DNA of 64,000 bases from Mycolicibacterium phlei (GCF_001583415.1 NZ_CP014475.1:2852001-2916000), one strand, 5' to 3'; counted from the first letter of the stretch, positions 37,142 to 48,088 are shown. The notes: a model not told the origin generated them from the sequence alone. A program made the numbers and translations.

Positions 37142-39430
37142 ATGACCCCGCTGTCGACATATCGACTCCAGATGCGCGGTGACGCATTCACTTTCGCCGA
37201 CGCCGAGAACCTGCTCGACTACTTCGCCGAGCTGGGCGTCTCACACCTGTACCTGTCGCCGATCCTGACCGCCGCCGAGGGCTCCACCCACGGCTATGAC
37301 GTCACCGACCCGACCTCCATCTCCCCCGCGCTCGGCGGGCCCGACGGTTTCGCGCGGCTGTCCCGGTCCGCGCGGGCCAGGGGCCTCGGGCTGATCGTGG
37401 ACATCGTGCCCAACCACGTCGGCGTGGAGAAACCGCGGCAGAACGCATGGTGGTGGGACGTGCTCAAGCACGGGCGCGACTCGGCGTACGCCTCCTTCTT
37501 CGATATCGACTGGGAGCTCGCCGACGGGCGGGTGGTGCTGCCGGTGCTCGGATCCGACGACGACACCGCCGATCTCGTCGTCGACGACAGCGGCGACGAG
37601 CCGGTGCTGCGGCTCGGCGACCTGGTCTACCCGATCGCGCCCGGCACCGGCGACGGCACCGGACCGCAGGTGCACGACCGCCAGCACTACCGGCTGACCG
37701 GCTGGCGCGGCGGGGTGTGCGGGTACCGCCGGTTCTTCTCGATCACCTCGCTGGCCGCGCTGCGCCAGGAGGACCGCGCGGTGTTCGACGCGACGCACGT
37801 CGAGGTCAGACGCTGGTTCGACGAGGGCCTGGTCGACGGGGTGCGCATCGATCATCCGGACGGGTTGGCCGATCCGGCCGGCTACCTGACCTGGCTGCGC
37901 GAGATCACCGGTCCGGACGCCTGGATCGTGATCGAGAAGATCCTGGCCCCCGGTGAACCGCTGGAGCCCGGCCTGCCGGTGGCCGGTACCACCGGATACG
38001 ACGCGATGCGCGAGATCGGCGGGGTGTTCCTCGACCCGGCCGGTGAACGCCCGCTGACCGAGCTGTTCGAAACCGCCGGGCTGCCTTACGATTCGCTGCC
38101 CGCACAGGCCAGACAGTTGAAGGTCGCCGCGGTGACCGACACGCTGGCCAGCGAGCTGGCCCGGCTGCGCCGCACCGTGGTGGCCGCGACCGGCGCCGAC
38201 CACCCGGCGCTGCCGGAGTCGATCGCCGCGCTGCTCAGCCGCGTCGAGGTGTACCGCTCCGACTACCGCTGCCTGTCGCTGGTGTTGCCCACCGCGTTCG
38301 CCGAGACCGCCGCGCAGCGGCCCGATCTCAGCGCCCCGCTGGCGCTGCTGGCCGCGGCGCTGGAGCGCAGCCGGGAGACCGCGGCGCGGTTGCAGCAGTT
38401 GTGCGGGGCGGCCACGGCGAAGTCGATGGAGGACTGCCTGTTCTACCGGGACGCCCGACTGGTCTCGCTCAACGAGGTCGGCTCCGAACCGCACCTGTTC
38501 GGGGTGTCGGTCGCGGAGTTCCACCAGCGCGCCGGGGTGCGCGCCGCGCTGTGGCCGCACGCGATGGTGGCGCTGTCGACGCACGACACCAAGCGCGGCG
38601 AGGATGTGCGCGCCCGCATCGGGGTGCTGTCCCAGGTGCCGTCGCTGTGGGCCGAACTGGTCGGCAAGTGGACGACGGTCGCCCCGCCGCCGGACACCGC
38701 GACCGGACTGTTCCTGTGGCAGAACATCTTCGGTGTATGGCCCGGCGACGGCGTGATCACCGATGAGGTCCGCAGGCGCCTGCACGACTACGCCGAGAAG
38801 GCCATCCGCGAGGCGGGCACCCGCACGTCGTGGAACGATCCGGACACCGAGTTCGAGGCCGCGGTGCACACCTGGCTGGACACCGTGCTGCAGGGCCGGA
38901 TCGCCGCGGAGATGACATCGCTGGTGGACCACCTCGACGGGTATGCGCGCAGCGATGCGCTCGGCCAGAAGTTGTTGTCACTCACCGTGCCCGGGGTGCC
39001 CGACATCTACCAGGGCACGGAGCTGTGGGAGGACAGCCTGGTCGACCCGGACAACCGGCGTCCCGTCGACTACGCGGCACGGCAGGCGGCGCTCGCCGAG
39101 CTCACCCACCCGAAGCTGCGGGTGGTGGCGGCCGCGCTGGCGGTCCGCAGGGCCAGGCCGCAGACCTTCACCGACGGCGGCTACTCCCCCGTGCTGGCCG
39201 CGGGCCCGGCCGCCGAGCATCTGCTGGCGTTCGTCCGCGGCACCGACGTGCTGACCGCGGTGACCCGCCACCCGGTGCGACTGTCGGAGACCGGTTGGGG
39301 CGACACGTCGCTGGCGCTGCCCGCCGGGGTGTGGACCGACCGGCTCACCGGGCGCGGCCACCGCGGCGTGGTGCCGGCCGCCGACCTGTTCGCCGACCTG
39401 CCCGTCGCCCTGCTGGAGCGTGCACAATGA
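37142..39430 (+). CDS. treY: Maltooligosyl trehalose synthase
   Basis: Converts the reducing-end linkage of maltooligosaccharides to alpha,alpha-1,1, giving a terminal trehalosyl unit. The 762 residues include STYRLQMRGDAFTFADA, YLSPILTAAEGSTHGYDVTD, DIVPNHVGV, DGVRIDHPDGL with its catalytic Asp, VIEKIL with the acid Glu, and STHDTKRGED. VPDIYQGTELW is near the C-terminus. The start is the ATG at 37142. Its stop overlaps the treZ ATG (ATGA). Confidence 0.96.
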   Translation: MTPLSTYRLQMRGDAFTFADAENLLDYFAELGVSHLYLSPILTAAEGSTHGYDVTDPTSISPALGGPDGFARLSRSARARGLGLIVDIVPNHVGVEKPRQNAWWWDVLKHGRDSAYASFFDIDWELADGRVVLPVLGSDDDTADLVVDDSGDEPVLRLGDLVYPIAPGTGDGTGPQVHDRQHYRLTGWRGGVCGYRRFFSITSLAALRQEDRAVFDATHVEVRRWFDEGLVDGVRIDHPDGLADPAGYLTWLREITGPDAWIVIEKILAPGEPLEPGLPVAGTTGYDAMREIGGVFLDPAGERPLTELFETAGLPYDSLPAQARQLKVAAVTDTLASELARLRRTVVAATGADHPALPESIAALLSRVEVYRSDYRCLSLVLPTAFAETAAQRPDLSAPLALLAAALERSRETAARLQQLCGAATAKSMEDCLFYRDARLVSLNEVGSEPHLFGVSVAEFHQRAGVRAALWPHAMVALSTHDTKRGEDVRARIGVLSQVPSLWAELVGKWTTVAPPPDTATGLFLWQNIFGVWPGDGVITDEVRRRLHDYAEKAIREAGTRTSWNDPDTEFEAAVHTWLDTVLQGRIAAEMTSLVDHLDGYARSDALGQKLLSLTVPGVPDIYQGTELWEDSLVDPDNRRPVDYAARQAALAELTHPKLRVVAAALAVRRARPQTFTDGGYSPVLAAGPAAEHLLAFVRGTDVLTAVTRHPVRLSETGWGDTSLALPAGVWTDRLTGRGHRGVVPAADLFADLPVALLERAQ

Positions 39431-41147
39431 CCGAGTTCCGAGTGTGGGCACCGCGACCGGAACGGGTCCGGCTCGACGTCGAGGGTGCGCTGCACCCGAT
39501 GACACAGTCCGACGACGGGTGGTGGCGCGCCGAGGTGGACACCGCGCCCGACGCGCGGTACGGCTATGTCCTCGACGACGACCCGACCGTGCTGCCCGAT
39601 CCCCGCTCCCCGCGCCAGCCCGACGGTGTGCACGCCAGATCGCAGCTGTGGCAACCGGATCCGGACGCGTGGCGCGACGGCTCCTGGGCGGGACGCTCGA
39701 TCGAGGGAGCGGTGATCTACGAGTTGCACGTCGGCACCTTCACCCCGAGGGCACGTTCGACTCGGCGATCGGCAGGCTCGACCACCTCGTCGACCTGGGC
39801 GTCGACTTCGTCGAGCTGATGCCGGTCAACGCGTTCGGCGGCACGCACGGCTGGGGGTACGACGGAGTGCTCTGGTACGCCGTGCACGAACCCTACGGCG
39901 GGCCCGACGGCCTGGTCCGCCTGGTCAACGCCTGCCACGAACGCGGCCTCGGCGTGCTGATCGACGCCGTGTTCAACCATCTGGGCCCGTCGGGCAACTA
40001 CATGCCGCGGTTCGGGCCGTACCTGAGTTCGGGCAGCAATCCGTGGGGCGAGTCGATCAACATCTCCGGGCCCGACGCCGACGAGGTGCGCAGGCACATC
40101 ATCGACTGCGCGCTGCGCTGGATGCGCGAGTTCCACGCCGACGGGCTGCGGCTGGACGCCGTGCACGCGCTGGTGGACACCACCGCGATCCACATCCTCG
40201 AGGAGTTGTCCGCCGAAACCGACGCGCTGGCCGTGGAACTGGGCCGGCCGCTGTCGCTGATCGCCGAGAGCGACCTCAACGATCCGCGGTTGATCACCCC
40301 GCGCGACCGCGGCGGGCTGGGCATGACCGCGCAGTGGGACGACGACATCCACCACGCCATCCACTCCGCGGTCTCCGGGGAACGCCAGGGCTACTACCGC
40401 GACTTCGGCACCCTGGAGGCGCTGGCGGTCACGCTGCGCAACGGCTACTTCCACGCGGGCACGTACTCGTCGTTCCGGCACCGCCGCCACGGCCGTCCGC
40501 TGGACACCGCCACCATCCCGGCGACCCGACTGCTGGCCTACACGCTCACCCACGATCAGGTCGGCAACCGCGCGGTCGGTGACCGCCCGTCGCAGAACCT
40601 GACGTTCGGGCAGTTGGCGGTCAAGGCCGCGCTGGCGCTCGGATCGCCGTACACGGCAATGCTTTTCATGGGTGAGGAGTGGGGCTCGTCGTCGCCGTTC
40701 CAGTTCTTCAGCTCGCATCCGGAGCCGGAGCTGGCGCGCGCCACCGCCGAGGGACGCAAGCGCGAGTTCGCCGAGCACGGCTGGGACGCCGACGAGATCC
40801 CCGACCCGCAGGACCCGCAGACGTTTCTGCGCTCCAAGCTGGTGTGGGACGAGCTCGGCGACGGTGAGCACGCGCGGCTGCTGAGTACCTACAAGGCGCT
40901 GATCGCGCTGCGCCGCACCGAACCCGACCTGGCCGATCCGTGGCTGGACCACCTGCGGGTGGACTACGACGAGCAGCGGCGCTGGATCGTGATGCACCGT
41001 GGCGCGGTCGCCATCGCCTGCAACCTGGGAGCCGACCCGGTCGAGGTGCCGGTCGGCGGGCGGCTGCTGCTGGCCTGGGGGGAGCCCGCGGTGTCCGCGG
41101 AATCGACGCGGCTGGACGGACATTCGTTCGCGATCGTCAAGTCGTGA
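39427..41147 (+). pseudogene. treZ: treZ (maltooligosyl trehalose trehalohydrolase) with one-base frameshift
   Basis: Would release trehalose from the TreY product. The N-terminal piece starts at the ATG at 39427 (MTEFRVWAPRPERVRLDVEG, the CBM48-type domain) and reads to TFTP near 39746. After that the homologous sequence continues only in the other frame: EGTFDSAIGRLDHLVDLG, DAVFNHLGP, DGLRLDAVHAL (nucleophile Asp), ESDLNDPR and LTHDQVGNRAVG. One base is missing at the C4 run 39743-39746. The rest is intact to the stop at 41147. Either a sequencing deletion, which is common in homopolymers, or a real inactivating mutation. Translated as given, the protein is truncated soon after the frameshift. 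Confidence 0.85.
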
Positions 41148-41158
41148 GCTGTCAAGCC

Positions 41159-41189
41159 GTTATCCCCAGCCGCGCCGCCTGTGGATAAC
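41159..41189. repeat. Inverted repeat resembling paired DnaA boxes after treZ
   Basis: GTTATCCCCAG (41159-41169) and CTGTGGATAAC (41179-41189) are 11-base inverted arms with one mismatch and a 9-base loop. The right arm is the exact classical DnaA box TGTGGATAA (TTATCCACA on the other strand); the left has one change. It could also be a transcript-end hairpin for treX-Y-Z; no U-tract follows. Function unproven. Confidence 0.5.
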
Positions 41190-41229
41190 CGATTACCGGG
41201 TTGCGCCCGACCCGGGTGATGCTCGGTGC

Positions 41230-41667
41230 ATGAGCCACTCGTACAGACCGCCGCCCATCGAGACGGCGACCGATCCGATCCACTCGACCGCGGACCTTCG
41301 CGAGCGCTGGCGGGCGCTGATGGGGCCGCTGGGGTTCGGCCACCGCGTGCTGTGGGTGGGGTTCGTCGGCCCGAACCGCCGAATGATCAAGGCGATCAGC
41401 CGGGTGCCGCTGCCGACCGCCGCCAACGCCGACCTCGCCGACGAGGTGGCCGCCGGCTGCCGCGACGTGCTCGCCGACTTCCCGGCGGGCACCACGGTGG
41501 CCTATCTGCTCACCCGGCCCGGCGTGGGCCCGGTCTCACGGCTGGACCGGCAGTGGGCGCAGCTCCTGGAGTCGGCCGCGCGCAGGCACGGGGTCGGCAT
41601 CCAGCCGATCTTCCGGGCCCACGACGAGTCGGTGGACCTGCTAGAGCAGGTACCGGTAGGCCGGTGA
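41230..41667 (+). CDS. Conserved mycobacterial hypothetical protein
   Basis: I do not recognise a family. A 145-residue soluble alpha/beta protein: an N-terminal basic segment (TADLRERWRALMGPLGFGHRVLWVGFVGPNRR), then PTAANADLADEVAAGCRDVLADFPAGTTVAYLLTRPG, and a C-terminal helix with RLDRQWAQLLESAARRHG. No signal peptide or membrane segment. It has a clear ATG at 41230, follows treZ and the inverted repeat, and its last 27 bp overlap the 3' end of ilvA. Confidence 0.7.
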   Translation: MSHSYRPPPIETATDPIHSTADLRERWRALMGPLGFGHRVLWVGFVGPNRRMIKAISRVPLPTAANADLADEVAAGCRDVLADFPAGTTVAYLLTRPGVGPVSRLDRQWAQLLESAARRHGVGIQPIFRAHDESVDLLEQVPVGR

Positions 41668-42921
41668 GTCGGGTTCCAGCGCCTCGACGTGGATGTCGGA
41701 TTCGTTCATCCGCTTGAGCAGGCCGTCGAGATCGGCGGCCGAGCCGAGCTCGATACCGACCAGCGCCTCGCCGGTCTCGCGGTTGTTGCGCTTGACGTAC
41801 TCGAACAGCGTGATGTCGTCGTTGGGGCCGAGCACCTGGTCGAGGAACCGGCGCAGCGCGCCGGGCTCCTGCGGGAAGTCCACCAGGAAGTAGTGCTTGA
41901 GGCCGAGGTGCACCAGGGAGCGCTCCAGCACCTCGCCGTAGCGGGACACGTCGTTGTTGCCGCCGGAGATGACGCACACCACCGTCGAGCCCGGTTCGAC
42001 GTCGGTCTCGGTCAACGCCGCCACCGACAGCGCACCGGCGGGTTCGGCGATGATGCCCTCGTTCTGGTAGAGGTCGAGCATCGCGGTGCACACCGCACCC
42101 TCGTCCACGGTGGTCATCGACACCATGTCGCCCGCGGCGCTGAGCACCTGGAACGGCAGGGTGCCGGCACGCTTGACCGCCGCGCCGTCGACGAACTGGT
42201 CGACCTCGTCGAGTTCCACCGGTTCGCCTGCGGCCAGCGCGGCCATCATCGAGGCGGCGCCGGCGGGCTCGACGCCCAGCACCGAGGTGTTGGTCGTGCG
42301 CTCCGCCAGATACGACGTGATGCCGGCGATGCAGCCGCCGCCGCCGACCGGGACGATCACGGTGTCGGGTTCGTCGTCGAGCTGGTCGAGGATCTCCGCG
42401 GCGATGGTGCCCTGGCCGGCCATCGTGCGCAGGTCGTCGTACGGCGGCACCAGGGTCGCCCCGGTGCGGGCCACGTCGTCGAGAGCAGCGGCCGCGGCGT
42501 CGTCGTAGGTGCGGCCGGTCACGATCAGCTCGATGTACTCACGGCCGTGGTAGCGGATGCGGTCACGCTTCTGCTTGGGGGTCTTGCCGGGCACGTACAC
42601 CCGCCCGCGCACACCCATCGAGCGGCAGGCCATCGCGAAGCCCTGGGCGTGGTTGCCCGCCGACGAGCACACCACCCCGGCGGCCAGCTCCTCGGCGGAC
42701 AGCTGCATCAGCACGTTGTGGGCGCCGCGCAACTTGTAGGACCGCACCGGCTGCAGATCCTCGCGCTTGACGTAAACGGTGGCGCCGGTGGCGTCGGACA
42801 GCCGTTCGCAGAGCTGAAGTGGCGTCTTGTGCACCACGCCGGAAATTCGCTGAGCGGCCTCGTCGATATCGGCCGCGGTCAGCGGCGACGTTCTCGGGGC
42901 CTGGCTCAGTTCAGCGGACAC
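41641..42921 (-). CDS. ilvA: Threonine ammonia-lyase (biosynthetic threonine deaminase)
   Basis: PLP enzyme converting threonine to 2-oxobutyrate for isoleucine synthesis. It has 426 residues. KREDLQPVRSYKLRGAHN contains the PLP Lys (SYKLRG); CSSAGNHAQGFA and VPVGGGGCIAG follow. The C-terminal 90 residues are an ACT-like regulatory domain (HYFLVDFPQEPGALRRFL), shorter than the double domain of E. coli IlvA. The GTG at 42921 sits close to a TATTGA -10 upstream and may be leaderless. Confidence 0.96.
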   Translation of the reverse strand: MSAELSQAPRTSPLTAADIDEAAQRISGVVHKTPLQLCERLSDATGATVYVKREDLQPVRSYKLRGAHNVLMQLSAEELAAGVVCSSAGNHAQGFAMACRSMGVRGRVYVPGKTPKQKRDRIRYHGREYIELIVTGRTYDDAAAAALDDVARTGATLVPPYDDLRTMAGQGTIAAEILDQLDDEPDTVIVPVGGGGCIAGITSYLAERTTNTSVLGVEPAGAASMMAALAAGEPVELDEVDQFVDGAAVKRAGTLPFQVLSAAGDMVSMTTVDEGAVCTAMLDLYQNEGIIAEPAGALSVAALTETDVEPGSTVVCVISGGNNDVSRYGEVLERSLVHLGLKHYFLVDFPQEPGALRRFLDQVLGPNDDITLFEYVKRNNRETGEALVGIELGSAADLDGLLKRMNESDIHVEALEPDSPAYRYLL

Positions 42922-42967
42922 TCGTCAATAGTGCCACCACGCTGGCGGTTTCTCGGAATCGGACTGG

Positions 42968-43405
42968 TCAGTCCACCGGGGTGAGCACGAACACCGGGAT
43001 CTGCCGGTCGGTCTTCTTCTGGTAGTCGGCGTAGTCCGGCCAGGCGGCGACGGCGCGTTCCCACCAGAGCGCCTTCTCCTCGCCGAACACCTCCCGGGCG
43101 TCGTATTCCCTGGTCACCGCGCCGTCCTGCAACTCAACCCGCGGATGGGCCTTGATGTTGTAGTACCAGAACGGGTTCTTCGGGGCGCCGCCCTGGGACG
43201 CCACCACGGCGTACTCGCCGTTGTGCTCCACCCGCATCAGCGGCGTCCGGCGGATCTTCCCGGTCTTGGCGCCGACGGTGGTGAGCAGGATGATCGGCTT
43301 GCCCTTGAGGTCGATGCCCTCGGTGCTGCCCGTCTCGAGGATCTTGTCGGCGTGTTCGCGGACCCAGTCCCACGGACTCGGTTCATACTCTCCGGTGAGC
43401 GGCAT
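42968..43405 (-). CDS. Nitroreductase-family deazaflavin (F420)-dependent oxidoreductase
   Basis: A 145-residue split-barrel protein, close to Rv1558 of the Ddn/DUF385 F420 family. [72 protein letters not shown] is the characteristic block, with the K-T-G-K-x-R-x-T-P-L motif binding F420. The substrate is unknown. It is transcribed toward ilvA on the same strand, 47 bp upstream. Confidence 0.9.
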   Translation of the reverse strand: MPLTGEYEPSPWDWVREHADKILETGSTEGIDLKGKPIILLTTVGAKTGKIRRTPLMRVEHNGEYAVVASQGGAPKNPFWYYNIKAHPRVELQDGAVTREYDAREVFGEEKALWWERAVAAWPDYADYQKKTDRQIPVFVLTPVD

Positions 43406-43481
43406 ACGACCAGCCTAAACGGCACCTTCCAAGCCGGCGTTTCGGCTACCCGAAACTTTGTTTACGAGCTATCGTCGAGAT

Positions 43482-43727
43482 ATGACCACGGCAGGCGATT
43501 TCCGTATCGCGGCTACTCACGCACCGCGCGAGTTGCGCCGCGAGATCAGCATCGCCGGTGTGCCGTGGCCGGCCCACAAGGTCGCCGCCCTGGTGTTGGG
43601 CGCGCTGGTGGCCCTGGTGATCGGCGTGGCCACGGTGACCGCGGCGACGGCGGTGCTCGCCGGCGCGGCTGTCGGCACCCTCGCCTGGGTCATCGGCGGC
43701 GTACTGTCGCCGCCCACGGCGGGTTGA
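43482..43727 (+). CDS. Small two-helix membrane protein
   Basis: No family recognised. An 81-residue protein with a short basic cytoplasmic N-terminus (THAPRELRREISIAG), then two hydrophobic helices (about 35-52 and 56-76) separated by a few residues, with Ala, Val and Gly dominating. It overlaps the following gene by 4 bases (TTGA) and is therefore likely to be co-translated with it. Confidence 0.65.
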   Translation: MTTAGDFRIAATHAPRELRREISIAGVPWPAHKVAALVLGALVALVIGVATVTAATAVLAGAAVGTLAWVIGGVLSPPTAG

Positions 43728-44518
43728 TCCACGCCGTCACCCTTCTCGCCGCCAACCTGGTTCCGGCCGCCGGTTGGTTCGTGCAGCACTGGTCGGCGGG
43801 CACCACGCTGGTGGTGTACTGGATCGAGAACGTCGTCACCTGCCTGTTCATCGCGGTGCGGATCGTCGCCCACCGGCGAATGCGCCCGTGCCGCGGGCAC
43901 TTCCGGTACCTGGCACCGATCACCGACCGCAAGACGCGGCGCGCCACCCGCAGCGACGGATCGTTCCTCAGGAGCTTCGCGGTCATCGCGGCGGTGTTCT
44001 CAGCAGGCCACGCGATCTTCCTCGGCGTCATCCTCGGACTGCTCAACCACAACGGCGACGCCTTCGCCCGGGTGGACTGGCGCAGCGTCACCGTTGGCTG
44101 CGCATGGCTGCTCGGATTCCTGTCCGCCGATCTGGCCGTCGACCTGATCCGCCTGCGCCACTGGCCGTTCCGGCGCATCGAGCTGGAGGCCAACCGCGGG
44201 CTGAGCCGGCTCGTCGTGGTGCACCTGACCCTGATCTTCGGGATGTTCGGCGTCGCCGTCACCGGAGCACCCTCGGCGCTGTTCGGGGTGTTCGTCGTGC
44301 TCAAGACGCTGTTCGCGGTCGGCGCGGTGCTACCGCAGTACGAACCGCAGACCCCGCCGCGCTGGCTCAGCGGGGTGCTCAACCGGGTGCCCAGCGCGCG
44401 CCCCGGGGAGACGTTCGAGGACTACTGGGCCGAGAGCAACGCGGCCGAGGAGGACCGGCGGCGCCGCAACGAGGAGCCGCTCAGCCGCCCAGGCAGCCCG
44501 GACCCAGCAACTCCTTGA
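43724..44518 (+). CDS. DUF6498-type membrane protein
   Basis: A 264-residue polytopic membrane protein. [32 protein letters not shown] and the later [33 protein letters not shown] are features of the DUF6498 family (unknown function). About five or six TM helices, then a charged Arg/Glu-rich tail ([15 protein letters not shown]). I chose the TTG at 43724, which overlaps the upstream stop; no ATG or GTG in frame is better placed, so the start is tentative. Its last 38 bp overlap the dnaE1 3' end. Confidence 0.72.
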   Translation: MIHAVTLLAANLVPAAGWFVQHWSAGTTLVVYWIENVVTCLFIAVRIVAHRRMRPCRGHFRYLAPITDRKTRRATRSDGSFLRSFAVIAAVFSAGHAIFLGVILGLLNHNGDAFARVDWRSVTVGCAWLLGFLSADLAVDLIRLRHWPFRRIELEANRGLSRLVVVHLTLIFGMFGVAVTGAPSALFGVFVVLKTLFAVGAVLPQYEPQTPPRWLSGVLNRVPSARPGETFEDYWAESNAAEEDRRRRNEEPLSRPGSPDPATP

Positions 44519-47500
44519 GGTCACCCATCAGCGCCGACGACGGTGTCACCCGCAGCGACGGGTCGAGCTCCAGCGTGGTGATCCGCTCCCCGCTGATCAG
44601 CCGCAGATGCACCTGCGAGGTACCCGGATGACGGGTCAGCACCTGCTTGAGCGCGGTGACCTTGTCGATGGTGCACTGCCGTGTCGGCAGGCTGACCGCG
44701 ATCGGCCGGTCCGTCTGCGCGTTCGAGAAGTCCGGCACCACAAGGTCATTGGCGATCAACGAGACCCGGTCGTCGCGGATCGCGACCTTGGCGCCGACCA
44801 GCACCACGGCGTCGTCGGCGATGTCGGCACCGAAGGTGGAGTACGTCTGCGGGAAGAACAGCACCTCGATACCGCCGGTGAGGTCCTCCAACTGCGCTGA
44901 GGCCCACGGCAATCCGTTCTTGTTCACCCGCCGGTTCACCGAGGCGAGGATGCCGCCGACCTTCACCTGGGTGTCGTTGGGGACGTCGCCGTCGAGGATC
45001 GCCGGGATCGGGGTGTCAACCTGGGCGGCCAGCAGATGCGCGATGCCCTCCAGCGGATGCCCGGACACGTAGAGGCCCAGCATCTCGCGTTCCAGCGCGA
45101 GCTTGTGCTTGTCCTCCCACTCCTCGTCGGGCACCTTGATCGTGAACACCGAGTCCGTCGCGACGTCGGCGCCGCCGAACAGGTCGAACTGCCCCATCGC
45201 CTCGGCCTTCTTGGTGCCGAGCACGGACTCGACGGCGTCGGTGTGGATGAGGAACAGGCCCTTGCGCGGATGACCGAGCGAGTCGAACGCGCCGGCCTTG
45301 ATCAGCGACTCGGTGACCTTCTTGTTGCAGGCCGCGATGTCGATCTTGTTGAGGTAGTCCGAGAAGTCGACGAACTTGCCCTTCTCGGTGCGTGTCCTGA
45401 TGATCGACTCCACCACGTTGGCGCCGACGTTGCGGACCGCGCCGAGGCCGTAGCGGATGTCCTCACCGACCGAGGCGAAGTTCAGGCTGGACTCGTTGAC
45501 GTCCGGCGGCAGCACCGTGATGCCGAGCCGGCGGCAGTCGGCCAGGTAGACGGCGGCCTTGTCCTTGTCGTCGCCGACGCTGGTGAGCAGGCCCGCCATG
45601 TACTCGGCCGGGTAGTTGGCCTTCAGGTAGGCGGTCCAGTACGAGACCAGGCCGTAGCCGGCGGCGTGCGACTTGTTGAACGCGTAGTCGGCGAACGGCA
45701 GCACGGTGTCCCACAGCGCCTTGATCGCGGCGTCGGAGAACCCGTTGGCCTTCATGCCCTCGGAGAAGCCCTCGAACTCCTTCTCCAGGACCTCGCGCTT
45801 CTTCTTGCCCATGGCCTTGCGCAGCGTGTCCGCTCGGGCGAGCGAGTAGCCGGCCACCTTCTGCGCGATGCGCATGATCTGCTCTTGGTAGACGATCAGG
45901 CCGTAGGTCTCGTCGAGGATGTCGCGCAGCGGCTCCTCGAGCTCGGGGTGGATCGGCTTGATCTGCTGGCGGCCGTTCTTGCGGTCGGCGTAGTCGTTGT
46001 GGGCGTTCATGCCCATCGGGCCGGGCCGGTACAGCGCCAGCACCGCGACGATGTCCTCGAACCCGGTGGGCTGCATGCGGCGCAGCAGATCGCGCATCGG
46101 CCCGCCGTCGAGCTGGAACACGCCCAGCGTGTCGCCGCGGCCCAGCAGCTCGTAGGTCTTGGGATCGTCGAGCGGCACCGTGTCCAGGTCGAGGTTGATG
46201 CCCCGGTTGGCTTTGATGTTCTCCAGCGCGTCGCCGATGATCGTCAGGTTGCGCAGGCCCAGGAAGTCCATCTTCAGCAGGCCGATGGCCTCACACGACG
46301 GGTAGTCCCAGCCGGTGATGATGGCGCCGTCCTGCGGCCGCTTCCACAGCGGGATCGCGTCGATCAGCGGTTCGGAGCTCATGATCACCGCGCACGCGTG
46401 CACACCGGCGTTGCGCACCAGACCCTCCAGACCGCGCGCGGTCTCGTAGATCGTGCGCACATCCGGGTCGGTGTCGATCAGCCCGCGGACCTCGGCGGCC
46501 TCCTTGTACCGCTCGTGGTTCGGGTCGGTGATACCCGACAGCGGGATGTCCTTGGCCATGATCGGCGGCGGCAGCGCCTTGGTGATCCGGTCGGCGATCG
46601 CGAAGCCCGGCTGGCCGTAGTGCACGCGTGCGGCGTCCTTGAGCGCGGCCTTGGTCTTGATCGTGCCGAACGTGATCACCTGGGCGACACGGTCGCTGCC
46701 CCACTTGTTGGCGGCGTAGCGCAGCATCTCGCCGCGCCTGCGGTCGTCGAAGTCGATGTCGATATCGGGCATCGACACGCGCTCCGGGTTGAGGAAGCGC
46801 TCGAACAGCAGCCCGTACTGGATCGGGTCGATGTTGGTGATGCCCAGCGCGTAGGCCACCAGCGACCCGGCCGCCGAACCACGGCCCGGGCCCACCCGGA
46901 TGCCGACCGAGCGGGCGTAGTTGATCAGGTCGGCCACGATCAGGAAGTACGACGGGTACCCCTTGTCGCAGATGACCTTGATCTCGTAGTCGGCGCGGTC
47001 CAGGTAGTCCTGCGGCACGTCGGCGCCCGGGAAGCGGCGGGTCAGGCCCTGGTGTACCTCGTGACGCAGCCAGGTCTCCGGGGTGTGGCCCTCGGGCACC
47101 GGGAACACCGGCATCCGGTCGCGCGGTGTCCACACGTCGGCGTAGGACTGCACCCGCTCGGCGATCAGCAGCGTCGAGTCGCACGCCCCGGGCACCTGGT
47201 CGTCCCACAGCGCGCGCATCTCCGAGGCGGGCTTGAGGAAGTAGCCGTCACCGTCGAACTTGAACCGGTTCGGGTCCGACAGCGTCTTGCCGGTCTGCAC
47301 GCACAGCAGCGCCTCGTGGTTCTGCGCGGCGTCACGGGTGACGTAGTGGCAGTCGTTGGTGGCCAGCGGCGGGATGTTGAGCTTGCGACCGATCTCCAGC
47401 AGCCCCTCGCGGACCCGGCGCTCGATGTCGAGGCCGTGGTCCATCAGTTCGAGGAAGAAGTTGTCCGGGCCGAAGATCTCGCGCCACTTGGCGGCGGCCT

Positions 47501-48026
47501 CGAGCGCCTCCCGGTCGTGGCCGAGGCGCAGCCGGGTCTGCACCTCCCCCGACGGGCAGCCGGTGGTGGCGATGATGCCCTCGGCGTGTTCGGCGATCAG
47601 TTCGGCGTCCATACGCGCCCACTTGCCGAGCTGGCCCTCGAACGACGCCAGCGACGACAGCTTGAACAGGTTGCGCAGCCCGGTCGCGTTCTCGGCGACC
47701 ATCGTCATGTGGGTGTAGGACCCGCTGCCGGAGACGTCGTCGCCCTTCTGGCTGGGGTCACCCCAGAAGATCCGCTTGGTGTCGAACCGCGAACCGGGCG
47801 CGATGTAGGCCTCGATGCCGATGATCGGCTTGATGCCGGCGTCGGTGGCGGCGTTGTAGAACTCGCTGGCGCCGAACATGTTTCCGTGGTCGGTCATCCC
47901 GATCGCGGGCATCTCCAGGCGCTGCGCCTCGGCGAGCAGCGGCTTGACCTTCGCGGCGCCGTCCAGCATCGAGTATTCGGTGTGGTTATGCAGGTGCACG
48001 AAGGACCGCGACGACGAACCGCTCAT
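44481..48026 (-). CDS. dnaE1: DNA polymerase III alpha subunit
   Basis: Main replicative polymerase and, in mycobacteria, proofreading exonuclease through its PHP domain. The 1,181 residues begin with [16 protein letters not shown], the metal-binding PHP domain. Mid-protein [16 protein letters not shown] and [12 protein letters not shown] supply the catalytic Asp residues. [29 protein letters not shown] is in the fingers, and the C-terminal OB domain and clamp-binding tail follow. A -10 (TAGACT) lies 9 bp upstream of the ATG, so the transcript is probably leaderless. Confidence 0.97.
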   Translation of the reverse strand: MSGSSSRSFVHLHNHTEYSMLDGAAKVKPLLAEAQRLEMPAIGMTDHGNMFGASEFYNAATDAGIKPIIGIEAYIAPGSRFDTKRIFWGDPSQKGDDVSGSGSYTHMTMVAENATGLRNLFKLSSLASFEGQLGKWARMDAELIAEHAEGIIATTGCPSGEVQTRLRLGHDREALEAAAKWREIFGPDNFFLELMDHGLDIERRVREGLLEIGRKLNIPPLATNDCHYVTRDAAQNHEALLCVQTGKTLSDPNRFKFDGDGYFLKPASEMRALWDDQVPGACDSTLLIAERVQSYADVWTPRDRMPVFPVPEGHTPETWLRHEVHQGLTRRFPGADVPQDYLDRADYEIKVICDKGYPSYFLIVADLINYARSVGIRVGPGRGSAAGSLVAYALGITNIDPIQYGLLFERFLNPERVSMPDIDIDFDDRRRGEMLRYAANKWGSDRVAQVITFGTIKTKAALKDAARVHYGQPGFAIADRITKALPPPIMAKDIPLSGITDPNHERYKEAAEVRGLIDTDPDVRTIYETARGLEGLVRNAGVHACAVIMSSEPLIDAIPLWKRPQDGAIITGWDYPSCEAIGLLKMDFLGLRNLTIIGDALENIKANRGINLDLDTVPLDDPKTYELLGRGDTLGVFQLDGGPMRDLLRRMQPTGFEDIVAVLALYRPGPMGMNAHNDYADRKNGRQQIKPIHPELEEPLRDILDETYGLIVYQEQIMRIAQKVAGYSLARADTLRKAMGKKKREVLEKEFEGFSEGMKANGFSDAAIKALWDTVLPFADYAFNKSHAAGYGLVSYWTAYLKANYPAEYMAGLLTSVGDDKDKAAVYLADCRRLGITVLPPDVNESSLNFASVGEDIRYGLGAVRNVGANVVESIIRTRTEKGKFVDFSDYLNKIDIAACNKKVTESLIKAGAFDSLGHPRKGLFLIHTDAVESVLGTKKAEAMGQFDLFGGADVATDSVFTIKVPDEEWEDKHKLALEREMLGLYVSGHPLEGIAHLLAAQVDTPIPAILDGDVPNDTQVKVGGILASVNRRVNKNGLPWASAQLEDLTGGIEVLFFPQTYSTFGADIADDAVVLVGAKVAIRDDRVSLIANDLVVPDFSNAQTDRPIAVSLPTRQCTIDKVTALKQVLTRHPGTSQVHLRLISGERITTLELDPSLRVTPSSALMGDLKELLGPGCLGG

Positions 48027-48035
48027 AGGGTGGCC

Positions 48036-48041
48036 AGTCTA
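48036..48041 (-). promoter_or_regulatory. -10 element of dnaE1
   Basis: TAGACT on the minus strand, 9 bases from the dnaE1 ATG, so transcription would start at or just before it. It matches the -10 spacing of known leaderless mycobacterial genes. No clear -35. Confidence 0.45.
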
Positions 48042-48088
48042 TGACCGCGCACCGACATCTCCCGGCGTGTCGCGATGCGTGTCTCGCC

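Noticed and set aside
45036..48044. Very long open frame (about 1,000 codons) antisense to dnaE1
   Set aside because: It mirrors the dnaE1 codons exactly and has no recognisable domain; dnaE1 itself is certain.
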